DNA from: Selaginella moellendorffii | Taxonomy: Eukaryota > Streptophyta > Lycopodiopsida > Selaginellales > Selaginellaceae | Assembly: GCF_000143415.4 (NCBI RefSeq) | Contig: NW_003314275.1 | Span: 443,577 to 507,576, forward strand | Direction of reading: 5' to 3' | Length of the DNA stretch: 64,000 nucleotides | Shown: positions 11,014 through 20,874 of the stretch, one piece after another | Position numbering within the stretch: the stretch's first letter is position 1 | Layout: each line of letters starts with the position of its first letter | The notes under the pieces: model-generated | Seen by the model: only the letters and a program-made list of their open reading frames with translations | What the model was told of the DNA's origin: nothing | The model's database searches: none | Program-made: the position numbers and the translations under genes

Positions 11014-12620
11014 TATTCCTTTACTAAGTTTCTAATGTATTTTATTTCAAGATGAACAATCCGAATCTGAATCAGAGGAGGCGTGATGGCATGTGGCCTT
11101 ACGCCATTCCTAGGTGAGATGATACAAATAACAAGTATAAATTCTTAGTTGTTCTAGCAAATCTTACTTAAAGTTCAAGGTGAACAAGCCGAATATGAAT
11201 TCATCGGATTGTTATAACAAATTGCGAGGTGATGGCATGAGGCGATACGCCATTTGAGAGTGGTAGCCATTCCTATATGAGGTGAGTGAAATATTTATTA
11301 GAAATACCTTATTCAATTGTGCACTTCTAAGTCTTGGTCCACTCAGTACTGTTTGCATGTTTCTATTTTAATTCTTTCTCTAAAATATTATTTAGCATGT
11401 GGCTTCATGCCATTGCTCTCCACAATCATGCATTGAATTTTTCTATCCTTGCATAATACTTCTCCATATATATAGCATGTGCGCACATGTGATATGGTTC
11501 ATTAGGCCTGATATAGTGTGTGAGGTAAAACAAAGATGATGTAACATATGCATTTACCAATCACATGTGCATAAATCTAATAATATGGCGTGTGGCCCAT
11601 ATTAATGGCACATAAACCCATATTGTGGGCTTACGTGCTTTATGTACCATCATTCCCTTGCAGCGTGTGTGTTGGTTTCCTTTTATAACACAACGAACTC
11701 CATATTTTAGGGTGAAGAGCGTTCTCATGGCAAGCACAAAATCTGTAAGTGAGGCAGAAAAGGAGACGGAGAAGGAGATAAGTGAAGATGTAGAATATAT
11801 AAGTCTTCCAAACTCCCCGTACTATACTCCAGGTGATCATTTTTCTGAACAAACGGCAACATTAACAACTATCGAGAACGCCCCAGTAACGTCAGAGACA
11901 ACAATCCAAAGCAAAACAACTGACCCAGAGAAGGATGATAGTACCGCTGAGAGTACCAAAAAGGAGGTGTCCACTAGCGCTTAGGCTTATAATGGCGTGT
12001 GCCCTCATGCCATTTACTTGATCACCAAATACCTTTTTCCCTTTGCACTAGTATATCTTAATACCGGTCTGAGAAATAGAATGGCATGTGCCCTCAGGCC
12101 TTTTACTAAATCATCTTTGAAAGAAATGCAAGCCTCTATGTCATAAAAAAAAGGTACTAGAGAAATTCCTTAATAATATGAATGTTATTTAGTTTCATGA
12201 AAATACACTAAGGGTCAAATGAGTTAAATGACTTCTCCAGACTAGCAATGCCTCTTGCTACACCTTCACAATTAGATTCGTTAGAAAAAGATAACATTGA
12301 ATAATATCTAAATGTTCTCACCATTAAGTTATTTGTCTGGCTAATAGGAATGACGTTCATCTTGGAAAGCTCACCACACGCTCAATGAACAAACAAATAG
12401 TGTGTGTGCGCATGCCATCGCTCTTCTTTAGCTTCAGATTCGGCTTGTTCACCTTGACAATGAGATTTATTATACAACTAGATGGACTCAGTCTGGACAC
12501 AAAGTCACCGCGCTAGTCACCATGCCCCAGATATGTCTAGCCCTTGGACAAAAAACATATAATTTCACGTCATTTTCAAATACTTGAAAATTTGTACCTA
12601 GTCCCATTTTACTGAATAAA
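11014..12620. other. Right arm of T1: palindromes, duplicated exon-like pieces, weak ORF
   Basis: Eight palindrome copies lie here. Two similar segments (11,049-11,076 and 11,175-11,200, containing GAACAA..CCGAAT) each follow a 3'-splice-like CAAG, and an inverted version lies at about 12,432-12,457. An ORF at 11,728-11,984, rich in S, T and E, follows TTGCAG at 11,657-11,662 and could be a last transposase exon, but I cannot prove it. The rest is AT-rich with no visible gene. Confidence 0.5.
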
Positions 12621-12644
12621 TCCCACTTTAACGAAATAGAGCTT
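12621..12644 (-). repeat. Right terminal inverted repeat of T1
   Basis: This is the inverse of 358-381 with one mismatch. The second target-site copy CGGT follows at 12,645-12,648, and the chromovirus pol frame resumes at once. Confidence 0.92.
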
Positions 12645-12648
12645 CGGT

Positions 12649-13474
12649 GAAAAGTGACAAAAAGAGAGGAACGGAAAAAGTACCTTTAGTGATCCAGCGG
12701 GTGTTGGACCAATTCCAGGATACCATGCCGGAGGAGCTACCAGCGGGGTTGCCCCACGCACGACCGATAGAACATAAGATTGAGCTGGTTGAGGGTGCTG
12801 AGGCGGTGGTTCGTCCACCCTATCGTTTGAACGAAAAAAAACTCGCGGAGCTCAAGTGCCAACTAAAGGAGTTGGTGGACAAAGGGTATGTTAGGTTGAG
12901 CAAATCGCCGTATGGGGCACTAGTGCTATTTGTGAAAAAGAAAGATGGATCTATGCGCATGTGCATAGACTACCGGTTGCTCAACAAATATACAAAAAAG
13001 AACAAGTACCCTTTGCCAAGGATAAAGGACATGTTCGATAGGTTGGGAAAGGCAAAATACTTCTCAAGGATTGACCTAAGGTCAGGATACTACCAGATCA
13101 GGGTAGCAGAAGAAGATGTCGAGAAGACAACCTGTCGAACGAGGTATGGGAGCTTCAAGTTTTTGGTGATGCCCTTTGGGCTATGCAATGCGCCGGCAAC
13201 GTTTTCGGCGTTGATGAACCATATCTTTGTACCCTATCTGGATCACTTTGTGGTCGTCTATATTGACGACATCCTAATCTATAGCGAAACGCTAGAAGAG
13301 CATGCCAAACACTTGACGAAGGTGTTTGAGAAACTAAGGGAACACCAGCTGTATGCTAAAGAGAGCAAATGTGACTTTGCTCAACAAGAGGTAAAGTTTC
13401 TCGGGTATGTGGTGGGCAAGGATGGGCTCAAGGTGGACCCTGAAAAGGTCCAAGCGATCCAGGATTGGGAGTGA
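12649..13474 (+). pseudogene. Reverse transcriptase of chromovirus E
   Basis: This is a complete RT domain. It has the N-terminal [21 protein letters not shown], then [40 protein letters not shown] and the catalytic box [12 protein letters not shown], ending with KFLGYVV. It copies element RNA into cDNA in the cytoplasmic particle. The frame continues from the protease across the excised T1. It ends at TGA 13,472-13,474, where CGA (Arg) is the likely ancestral codon, since the frame continues directly into RNase H. Confidence 0.93.
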
Positions 13475-14160
13475 CCATCGAATGTACACGAGTTAAGGGC
13501 ATTCTTGGGACTATGCAACTACTATCGAAAGTTTATCAGACACTATTCGAGAGTAGCTCTGCCCTTAACGGACCAAATGGGAAAAGGGAAGATGGTATGG
13601 ACAGCGGAATGCGAGGCGGCATTCGTCCACCTCAAGGGGAAGTTGAGGAAGGCTCCCGTGTTGGCGTTACCAGACTTTGGTAAAGACTTTGAGGTAGAAA
13701 CGGATGCTTCAGACTTTGCGTTGGGCGTAGTTTTGAAGCAAGACAACCACCCAGTAGCGTTCTTCTCGAAGAAGTTGGACAAGGCTCAACGGAAGTGGCC
13801 TGCCCATGAGAAGGAATTGTTTGCGGTGGTCAAGGCGCTCAAGGAGTGGCGACACTACCTTTGAGACACTTCAAGGTTTACACGGACAATGTGGCAACGA
13901 AACACTTCTTGTCACAGCCCGACCTGAGGGGAAAACAAGGTCGGTGGGCCAATGCTTTGGCTGAGTTTGATTGCGAGATTCTGTACAAGCCTGGGAAGAG
14001 CAACATCGTGGCAGATGCGCTAAGTCGAAAAGCGAGCTTGAAGTTGGCGATATCTAACGCAACAGCAACCTTTTGGGATGATGTGCGGACCGCATACAAG
14101 AACGATGGTCTAGTACAAGAAGTGTTGCTGAGGAATCTAGAGGCACGAGAAGCTCACTAG
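13475..14160 (+). pseudogene. RNase H of chromovirus E
   Basis: After the TGA the same frame gives the RT connection (LRAFLGLCNYYRKFI) and RNase H (VETDASDFALGVVL, AHEKELFAVVKALKEWRHYL). A one-base deletion near 13,863 shifts the frame, and it resumes as RHFKVYTDN..TKHFL...GRWANALAEFD...NIVADALSRK. D, E and D residues of the RNase H active site are visible. A TAG at 14,158-14,160 closes the piece, and the next part is in the same frame. Confidence 0.9.
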
Positions 14161-14175
14161 AGAGGTGAGCTGCCA

Positions 14176-15234
14176 GTGGAAGAGAAAACGGGTTATGCAG
14201 AACGCAACGGACTTATATATTACAAGCAAACGAGGGTGTATATTCCAGAAGGGGAACTAAGGAAGGTAGCCTTAGAAGAGTGTCATGACGGACCTCTTGC
14301 GGGACATGGTGGAGTGCCCAAGACAATGGGCTTACTCAAGAGGAAGTACCACTGGCCAGATATGGCTAAGGGCGTCCAAGACTATATAAAGACATGTCCA
14401 ACATGTCAGCAGGTCAAAGTCGTGACTAAGGCTAGTGGGGGCATGTTACAAAGCATCCCAATTCTAGATCATCCATGGAAATGTCTTACGATGGACTTCA
14501 TCACGGGACTCCCTCCAAGTGAGGGGTTCGATGCGATATTCGTGGTGGTGGATCGATTTTCGAAGATGGCACATTTCATACCCACCACAACGGAAGTGGA
14601 TGCGGAAGGTGTGGCGAAACTGTTCTTCGAACAAGTGGTTTGAGTGCGGGGAAGGCCAGAAGAGATTATCTCAGATCAAGATAAAATCTTCACCAGTAGG
14701 TTCTAGAGAACACTCCTGGAACAGTATCGCACCAAGTTGAAATTCAAATAGCCTATCACCCACAGACAGGTAATGGGTATTAAGTCAAGATTGATGGCAC
14801 TAACACTTCTTGACAGACGGACAAACGGAAAAGGTGAATAGGCAGTTGGAGGATTATTTGCGATGCTATGTCTCGAGAGACTAGATCGATTGGGTAAGTC
14901 ATATGGGACTTGCGGAAATGTGTTATAACAACTCACCACATTCGAGCATCGGGGTGAGTCCATGGAAAGTCATTAATGGGCGAGCTATTGAAGGTCCTAT
15001 GGAACTCGGCGTGGCCGAGTATCATGGAGAGTTACCTACAGTGGAGGCATTCACGGCGGAAAGACTCAACATTTGGAATCTAGTGAGGGATTCCTTGGAA
15101 CGGGCTCAGCGAAGGCAAACCAAGTACGCGAACCAAAAGCGCCGGGATGTAGAGTTCCAAGCTAGGGAAAAGGTGTGGCTGAACACCAAGAACCTCAGGC
15201 TACCAAGTGGGATCAGCCGGAAGTTGACCCAAAG
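14176..15234 (+). pseudogene. Integrase of chromovirus E
   Basis: The zinc-binding HHCC domain is seen as CHDGPLAGHGGVPKTMGLL...CPTCQQVK. The core has TMDFITGLPPS (first Asp), IISDQDKIFTS (second Asp) and NRQLEDYL (region of the Glu), then CYNNSPHSSIG. Damage includes TGA at 14,641, TAG at 14,704, a frame change at about 14,690-14,740 and TAG at 14,881. The invariant HPQTDGQTE motif is split by a 47-bp GT...AG insertion (14,770-14,816). Confidence 0.9.
14770..14816 (+). other. 47-nt intron-like insertion in the E integrase
   Basis: The insertion begins GTAATG and ends TTGACAG, and sits between CACCCACAGACAG and ACGGACAAACG. Removing it restores HPQTDGQTEKVNR exactly. GACAG occurs both at the end of the left flank and at the end of the insertion, as an intron-creating insertion with target duplication would give. 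Confidence 0.75.
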
Positions 15235-15286
15235 GTAAAAATGCATGTATTCTTGTAAATGAATTGATCTTGAGTTCTTTAAGTAG
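15235..15286 (+). other. 52-nt intron-like insertion between integrase and chromodomain of E
   Basis: It begins GTAAAAATG and ends TTTAAGTAG. Removing it joins ACCCAAAG to GTTCGCGGGG and gives RKLTQRFAGPYEIEA, the usual KLxPRFxGPFEI segment of chromovirus integrases. Confidence 0.72.
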
Positions 15287-15645
15287 GTTCGCGGGGCCTT
15301 ATGAGATTGAGGCTTGAATCGGTAAAGTGGCTTACCGTCTCTGACTTCCTCGAGAGATGGGGAAGATGCACCCCGTGTTCCACGTGAACTTACTCAAGCT
15401 GTATTTTGAGGATCCTCTTCACAAGGACCAAGTAAGACCATACCCGAGGTTATCTAAGGGGAAGAGGAATATGAAGTGGAGGCCATCCTCAATGCACGCA
15501 AGAGCAAGCGACAAGGACGCAAGGTGAGAGAGTTCCATATGTAGTGGAAAGGATTTTCACACTGCAAAGCAACATGGGAACCGGAGGAGAACCTAGCGAA
15601 TGCGCAAGATTTAATGGAGGAATTTCTGCAAGGCAGAACTCTATG
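15287..15645 (+). pseudogene. Integrase C-terminus and chromodomain of chromovirus E
   Basis: After the second insertion the frame gives FAGPYEIEA, HPVFHVNLLK and then a chromodomain: EYEVEAILNARKSK, REFH-WKGF and ATWEPEENLANAQDLMEEFL. TGA and TAG codons interrupt it. Chromodomains of this group bind methylated histone H3 and steer integration to heterochromatin (family knowledge). Confidence 0.85.
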
Positions 15646-15699
15646 TATTTATGCAAAGTTCAATTAAAAGTATCAATTTGTGAAGTTGAGCAATGGCAT

Positions 15700-17030
15700 G
15701 TGTTGGGACCCGAAGGCGCGCCGAAGGTAAGCTAATTAGCATGGGTTAGCTAGGTCAACCAAGCGTAGGGAACTATGCCCGACTCCCCACGAGGAGGTCA
15801 AAACCGTAGACGTATTCTACGGAGGTTGGGTTCGAGTCCCAACCCCCTAGTAAAGCAAGGCTGGGTTCAAGTCCCAACCCCATACTAGGGCGTGGTGGGG
15901 TGAGGAGTACAGGGACACCTATATTCCGTTGTTATGGGCTCTTGGCCGAGGAGGCTAACTTAGGCACACCGCTAAGTGGGGGGATGCCCCCGGAGACATG
16001 GTCAACAAGTTGTAGGATTAAAAAGAGAGACGTTCGATGTGGGCATCGAACTTCTTCTATGGGTGGTGGAGTTGTAAGGAACCAATTCCCTGAGGTGTCG
16101 TAGGCTAAAGGATCCCCAAAAGCATGACCAAAATGATAAAGAGTTCATCAGATGGGACCGAGTCTGAGATCGAGTTCAAGACCGACTCTGAGACCAAGTT
16201 TGAGATAGAGTTTGAAATTGAGTGAGAGGCCAACTCGGAGACCGAGTTCGAGACTGAGTTTGAGACGGAGTCCAAGATCCAAAATCGGGTTCGAGACCGA
16301 GTCCGAGGTCGAGTTCGAGGTCGGGTCTAAGATCGGGTCCGAGACCGAATCCGAAGTCAGATCCAAGATCGAGTCCGAGATCGAGCCAGAGACTAAGTCT
16401 GAGTACTAATACGGGTCAAGGGGGTGAAAGCCCAAAGCGTGCGTCTCCCGGGGGGGGGGGGGGGGGGGCTACAGGGGGTTCCAAAAGTATAGTAGGGATA
16501 GCGAGGTCCAGGAACCAGTTTTGACAGAACTCTCCAGTGGGGCTTCCAAACTGACTTGAGGTTGAGACTGGGACCGAGGGGCCTTGGGTGGGAGTGAGTA
16601 TGGACTCGGTTGGTGCCGTAGGGGCCATCCAAGGAAGTGCTCAAGAGCAGCTCCCACTCCCAAAAGGGAAATCGATTGTAGTGCTCCTAGCTCATGTGGA
16701 GTGGTGCCCCACTTGAGTACCATGCGGCTCATTGGTCCTTGCCCTTCCTAGGGGCTTGGGCCTTCCTTCGGGATGGAAGTGGGGGGGTAGAGGTACCCAT
16801 ACCGGGTCGTTAGGCCACGGTGTTTCGCCTCGGCGTCCCAAAGCAAGTGTTGCACCCAAGACTTGGGATTTAAAGGGTCCCATGATCATGTCTTGTGGTA
16901 CCAAGGGGTGTTAGGAACCTAGACGTTTAGTGTGCTTGGCTGCTTGTGCCTGCAGGGAGTGTAGCCGAACCTTAAGTTTAGTCTAACCCGGGGAGGGGGA
17001 TTGGGAGGGATTTGGGAATTCGTGGATGGA
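15700..17030. repeat. Probable LTR or LTR-flanking DNA of E, with simple repeats
   Basis: I see no gene. Notable content: two T-arm/B-box-like segments (GGGTTCGAGTCCC at about 15,829 and GGGTTCAAGTCCC at about 15,863); a GAGNCCGAG-type hexamer tract at 16,150-16,410; a 19-base G run at 16,450-16,468; and a stretch from 16,420 that reappears, diverged, at 53,925-54,000 (GTGAAAGCCCAAAGC, then CCAAAAGTATAGTAGGG). The shared layout suggests two copies of one LTR family. Confidence 0.5.
16150..16410 (+). repeat. Purine-rich GAGNCCGAG tandem tract
   Basis: Degenerate 6- and 12-base units (GAGTCCGAG, GAGATCGAG, GAGTTTGAG) run for about 260 bp. All frames are open because the units rarely make stops, so the ORFs here are artefacts. 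It matches a longer tract at 53,480-53,930. Confidence 0.85.
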
Positions 17031-17033
17031 TGG

Positions 17034-18836
17034 CTAACACTCCGTTGCTCGTGCAATGAGTAGCTGAAACCAAGTAGGACCAAGTAGGAGCTGGTACCAT
17101 AGGTGAGAACCTTGGCAAGGGAACTTAGCAAAAGCCAAGGCAGTGTTGGACAGATAGACAAGGTAAGCTGGCAAATTAGAAAGGAAAAATTTGTGGCTTA
17201 CAGTGTGGTACACTGAGTCTTGGCCAGGTGGTCTCCTTGAGGTTCTAGTCCAAGTGGCCGGGCTTCGTTTGCGCTTGCGGCTCTCAACTTGTGCGGATGG
17301 TGCTGGTGTGGTTGTGGGTGTTGTGCGAGACTCCACGATGTGGACCAGGTATACCTTGCCAAGCATCCGAATCTTGTAGGGGATGGGAGCTTTCCCTGTG
17401 AACAGAACATGGATGAGCTGTCCGCCTAATTCCTCCCAAGTGGCCTTTTTCCCCAGGTACTGCACAAACCCTTCAACCATCATGGCCAGAAAAACCAGGG
17501 TGTTGTTGGTTTCGGAGATGTCGTCGATGATGAGGTCCAGTTCCATTGTCGGCTGGTGGATCATCTCCTTTTGACTTGGTGAGAAGCCCGGCGGGTAGCA
17601 GTAAAAGAAGCACTCGTAGGTTGGCCGTGTGATTCGTTGTGTGGTGATGAGTGTGTGGCGGTTCATCTCGGTGCAGACTTCGATGCTGTAGCAGTTGTGG
17701 CCGAGAAATGTGACCTGTCAACCCCGAAAAGCAACTCCTACCTTTTGGAAGCATTCATCCAACCATTGCATGGCTAACTCTTGATCTAGTTTGCCTCCTT
17801 CGAAGATCGCAAGGACGAGTGTCTTGGCTTCTATTACTTGGCGTTGTTGTAGCTCCATGAGGATCTCATTGGCTTCAACTTGGATCTCCCCAGGAACTGG
17901 GACTGTGACATCGGACAAGGTGGGTGCCGCATTGGAACAGTTGGTAGTTGCCTTGTCGACTTCGACATGTAGTTCCTCCATGCGTGTCCATCCCAGATAC
18001 AGCACCTCTGATTCCTTCATTTTTGCAAACTGTGACAGTGAGGTTGACATGTGCTCTGTTGGGCGTGGACTTTCCTGGGCAGGGGAGAGCTCGACTACTG
18101 GGATGGTTGGAGGTGCTGAACCGGAGCTAGTGCCAATAGAGAGGCGTGGCACTAGAGCAGTGAGCCGTGTGGATTCCTTTGGGGTTGGTGAGTTGTGGTG
18201 TGCGCTATCGGTACTAGGATCTCCTGGCAGGGCTTGAATGACTTGGTCCCTCTGCTGTGTGTTCAGGATGAGGTCACTGCCCGTTGGGGAGGGGGCATGT
18301 GAGTCTGAAGGTTGTCCTTGGGTCTCATCGGCGCCTTCGTCTCCATAGGTGCCGAGGCCTTCCAGTGCCGGGGGGAGGGGAAGGGCCATGGCCATTGGTA
18401 GTGCGGCTATAGACCTTGTGGCCGGGGATTGTCTGGATGAGGATGCAGCGGTTCCTCCTTTCGGCTTCCTAGGGTTCTTCACCGCTGGCTTTTTCCTTGG
18501 AACTTTAACAGTGTCTGCTGAGGAGGCTGAGGAAGAAGTTGGATCTCTTGTTAGTTGCGCCATGTCTGGTTCCTTCTCCACGGGGGGAATGTCAGGCTTT
18601 GGTGGTGGCGGGGGACGTTGCTTGAGCTTGATGGACAGCTTCATCCCCGTGTTCTTTACTGCCAAGAGTGGAGCGGATACGGCCTCGGGCGCTTCCTCGT
18701 CCTCCGTCCGGTTTTGGATTGTGTCTAGATGCGCCAGGTGCACCATGAGCAGGGCCTGAGTGATCATGTCTCCTGCCGAGTGTTCCTCCTCATCCATGAG
18801 GATCCCGCATTTGCGTGCGTGCTTTGTTCTTGGCAT
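17034..18836 (-). CDS. Unknown protein, P/T/S-rich, one in-frame TGA, at least one intron
   Basis: I do not recognise this gene. From an ATG at 18,836 the frame is open for about 540 codons, with one TGA at 17,718-17,720 and the same frame continuing on both sides. The N-terminus reads MPRTKHARKCGILMDEEEHS. The middle is rich in Pro, Ser, Thr and Lys (VPRKKPAVKNPRKPK). The end is K/R-rich (VESRKRKRSPATWTRTSRR). A good donor (CACACT then GTAAGC, at 17,201) suggests that the true coding exon stops there. The frame stays open upstream to 19,082 without a better start. It lies just beyond the 3' end of the LINE, on the same strand, and could be a TE accessory ORF or a decayed gag. Confidence 0.45.
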
Positions 18837-19629
18837 GTTCCATTGAATCCGAGTGGCTGCAAGACGTTTGAGGATCAACGACGTGCCGAAGAGGATAAAC
18901 AAGACTCCTGTATCCAATAAACAATTGGGGGCTGTGGTGCAGGGGAAGGGAGGCGCAATAGTGAAAGAAGCTTTTGCTGGGGGGCAGATTGGAGAATGGA
19001 GGGGGGGCGTCAACAAGGAGGTGGTGGGAGGGGTGGGGGAGAGCAGGGGGAAGAGGGGTGCTATAGTTGCGGGGAGGCACAAGAAGGGGAGAGGGCTGAC
19101 CTTCGCGTTGGTGCAGGATGGTGGATGCTTGCTTTCGCTCTATTCTGTGCTCCCATGTTGGCGCTGGTGAGGAGAGTTGTGGACTTGTTTTTTTTCGGCG
19201 TGGAGAGGAATTTTTATCGTTGGAGGCTTGTGGATGGTGACTGGGGTACGTGGCATATCCCCAGGGGTGGCATGTGTCTGCGTGGGGTGTGTGGCCCATG
19301 ATCATGATTGGTGATTAGATTTTGCTGACGTCCTTGGCCCTCGGCTATTGTGTGTCGGAATGTCTCAATTCTGAGGAGGTGTTGTTAATGATTGGGTGCT
19401 CAAGAGAGACGTATGGTGACTCCCGAGGTACTTGAGATTGTGGGGGCTTAAATGCTCCAATCTGTCCCTTAAGCGTGATGGTGTTACCGCATAATTCAGG
19501 CCGTCAAGTGGTGTGAGAAGTGATTGTGTCCGTCTATAGGACCTTGGTAAGATCGCTGAACATGTATGTACATTCCCCATGTCCCAATGGGACTAATACA
19601 AAAATTGGGCATGCCGCCCTCTCAATGAG

Positions 19630-20874
19630 CTACTCTACGTGATCCTCATAAGTGGCAGCTGGTCCTTCTTGGAGTAGAAGTGGACGTGGTCGTCTCGAGC
19701 GAATCATTTCGATGTCCAAGTCTCCCCTATGAGCTGACCTTAGAACAGAGTCCGAGGGGCGCCACTGCCAGCGAATCTCGCCACCTCCCAATTTGCCAAA
19801 GCATGGGAGCCACCTAGATCTCCACTTCTCGAGTTGCCTTGGTTTCACCCGCTCTTTCAGGATGGTGTAGGAAAGACGCACCGCTGCAAGAGTGAGTCTC
19901 CACCATGATGCCACCACTGCCGATATTCTCGCTAGTTGCCCATCAAAGCGACAGTGGTTTCGAGCCTCCCAGAGTGCCTGCACTTTTGTTGCCCTCCAAA
20001 TGGACCAGCGCTCCTGACCCAATGCCTCCTAGATGGACATCCCAACTTTAGCCCCTGTCGCGTCCCACCGGACTCGCATGTTCCATTTGTGTCATCCGTA
20101 GCAGCGAATACACCTCCAAGCTGGACCAATGGCTGGCCCTCTAGCTCCCTCAAACCAGTGGAGGATATCCCCACTCCGGGCCTCAAACTCTAGAATGTCT
20201 CCAAGTTCCTGCGTCGCCTTGAAGATCTGTCGCCATACTTCTCTCGCCACGTCGCATTCCCATAGGGCATGTCACGCTATCTCCAGCTCACCACACTCCT
20301 TGCACCATCGGCATGGTTCATCCTGGAACCGCTGTCCTACCGGCAGCCCGTTATTTGCCACCAACCAAGAGGTGGCCTTAACTTTCTCCTGTACCGGTAG
20401 TTTCCAGAACGCAAGCGTGTTGCCCACCACCTGATTTGCTTCAACTCCTTGCTCGATCCATTTCTTCCAGAGCTTGGGGATCTCCCCTCGGGCCTCCTCC
20501 CTGCTGGTCAAGAGACCATCCCTTGCTTCCTTGACGCCAAAGGAGAAGAAGCTCCTCACTCTTCATTTCCATGCTGCGGGGTCCCAATCCAGATCCTCGA
20601 TGAGCTGCTGTCGCCACCATCTAAGTATGCCATCCCCCTCTAGTGCGGCCAACAATTGAACCACCACCGATTGCTTTGGAGCCTGTCGTATTACTCGAAT
20701 CCTACCCTTGACTTCATCATCCCTCACCATCGGCATGACCTGTTCGTCCCCTGCTGGCAGCAGCATGTCGCCTCTCAAGACCCAAAAGGGACGCCCAACA
20801 TTTTGGTCTGGGGACACAACGAACCATACCTCCACATCCCTATCCTCCCAAGCTAGTGTTGGGGCTGTAAACAC
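19630..20874 (-). pseudogene. LINE ORF2 C-terminal part with zf-RVT
   Basis: One frame covers the stretch, broken by a few stops (for example TAG at 20,031-20,033, where CAG is likely). The zf-RVT zinc-binding region is seen as WLVANNGLPVGQR....CRWCKECGELE and HALWECDVAREVW. The element's ORF2 ends at 19,630 (TYEDHVE). The zf-RVT domain is typical of plant LINE and RTE-like ORF2 proteins. Confidence 0.8.

Larger units (their letters stand above)
452..12418. repeat. Dispersed 22-bp palindrome family of T1 (about 27 copies)
   Basis: The consensus half-site is ATGGCRTGWGG followed by its inverse. I read copies at 452, 708, 1660, 1735, 3106, 3247, 4212, 5489, 5549, 5626, 6421, 6501, 7351, 7423, 7917, 8014, 8084, 9687, 9744, 11096, 11232, 11392, 11472, 11585, 11992, 12081 and 12397. 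Each is 22 bp except that at 7423 (25 bp); several are degenerate (452, 6421, 7351, 11472, 11585, 12081). They lie in spacers, in at least six introns, and in coding sequence (1660 and 1735 in the FCP1-like gene; 9687 and 9744 in the transposase). I found none in the other 51 kb. They could be protein-binding sites or small selfish elements. Confidence 0.9.
358..12644. mobile_element. 12.3-kb DNA transposon 'T1' with TIRs, nested in chromovirus E
   Basis: The ends are 24-bp inverted repeats (left 358-381, starting AAGCTCTATTT; right 12,621-12,644, ending AAATAGAGCTT) with one mismatch. They are flanked by CGGT at 354-357 and 12,645-12,648 (TCGGT if the last T is shared). The host pol frame is restored by excision. 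T1 carries a transposase gene on the plus strand (8,188-11,013). On the minus strand it carries a ParB-methyltransferase-like gene (5,608-3,011) and an FCP1-like gene (2,959-764). A family of about 27 imperfect 22-bp palindromes fills its introns, spacers and some exons. I could not assign the transposon superfamily from its ends. Confidence 0.9.
1..15700 (+). mobile_element. Ty3/Gypsy chromovirus 'E' (interrupted, decayed)
   Basis: This is the outer retrotransposon of the left part of the window; it begins before base 1. In order it shows a protease end (2-357), reverse transcriptase (12,649-13,474), RNase H (13,475-14,157), integrase zinc-binding and core domains (14,176-15,190) and a chromodomain (about 15,465-15,640). 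That order (PR-RT-RH-INT-chromodomain) is the chromovirus order of Ty3/Gypsy elements. It is split by transposon T1 at 358-12,644; excising T1 plus one target-site copy removes 12,291 bp (a multiple of three) and restores the pol frame. Stops and frameshifts show it is dead: for example TGA at 13,472, a one-base loss near 13,863 and TAG at 14,158. The 3' LTR probably begins near 15,700 (TGTTGGGACC), but I could not fix its end. Confidence 0.88.

Noticed and set aside
15780-15870. A functional tRNA gene
   Set aside because: T-arm-like sequence is present but the acceptor stem does not pair and the D-arm is not canonical.
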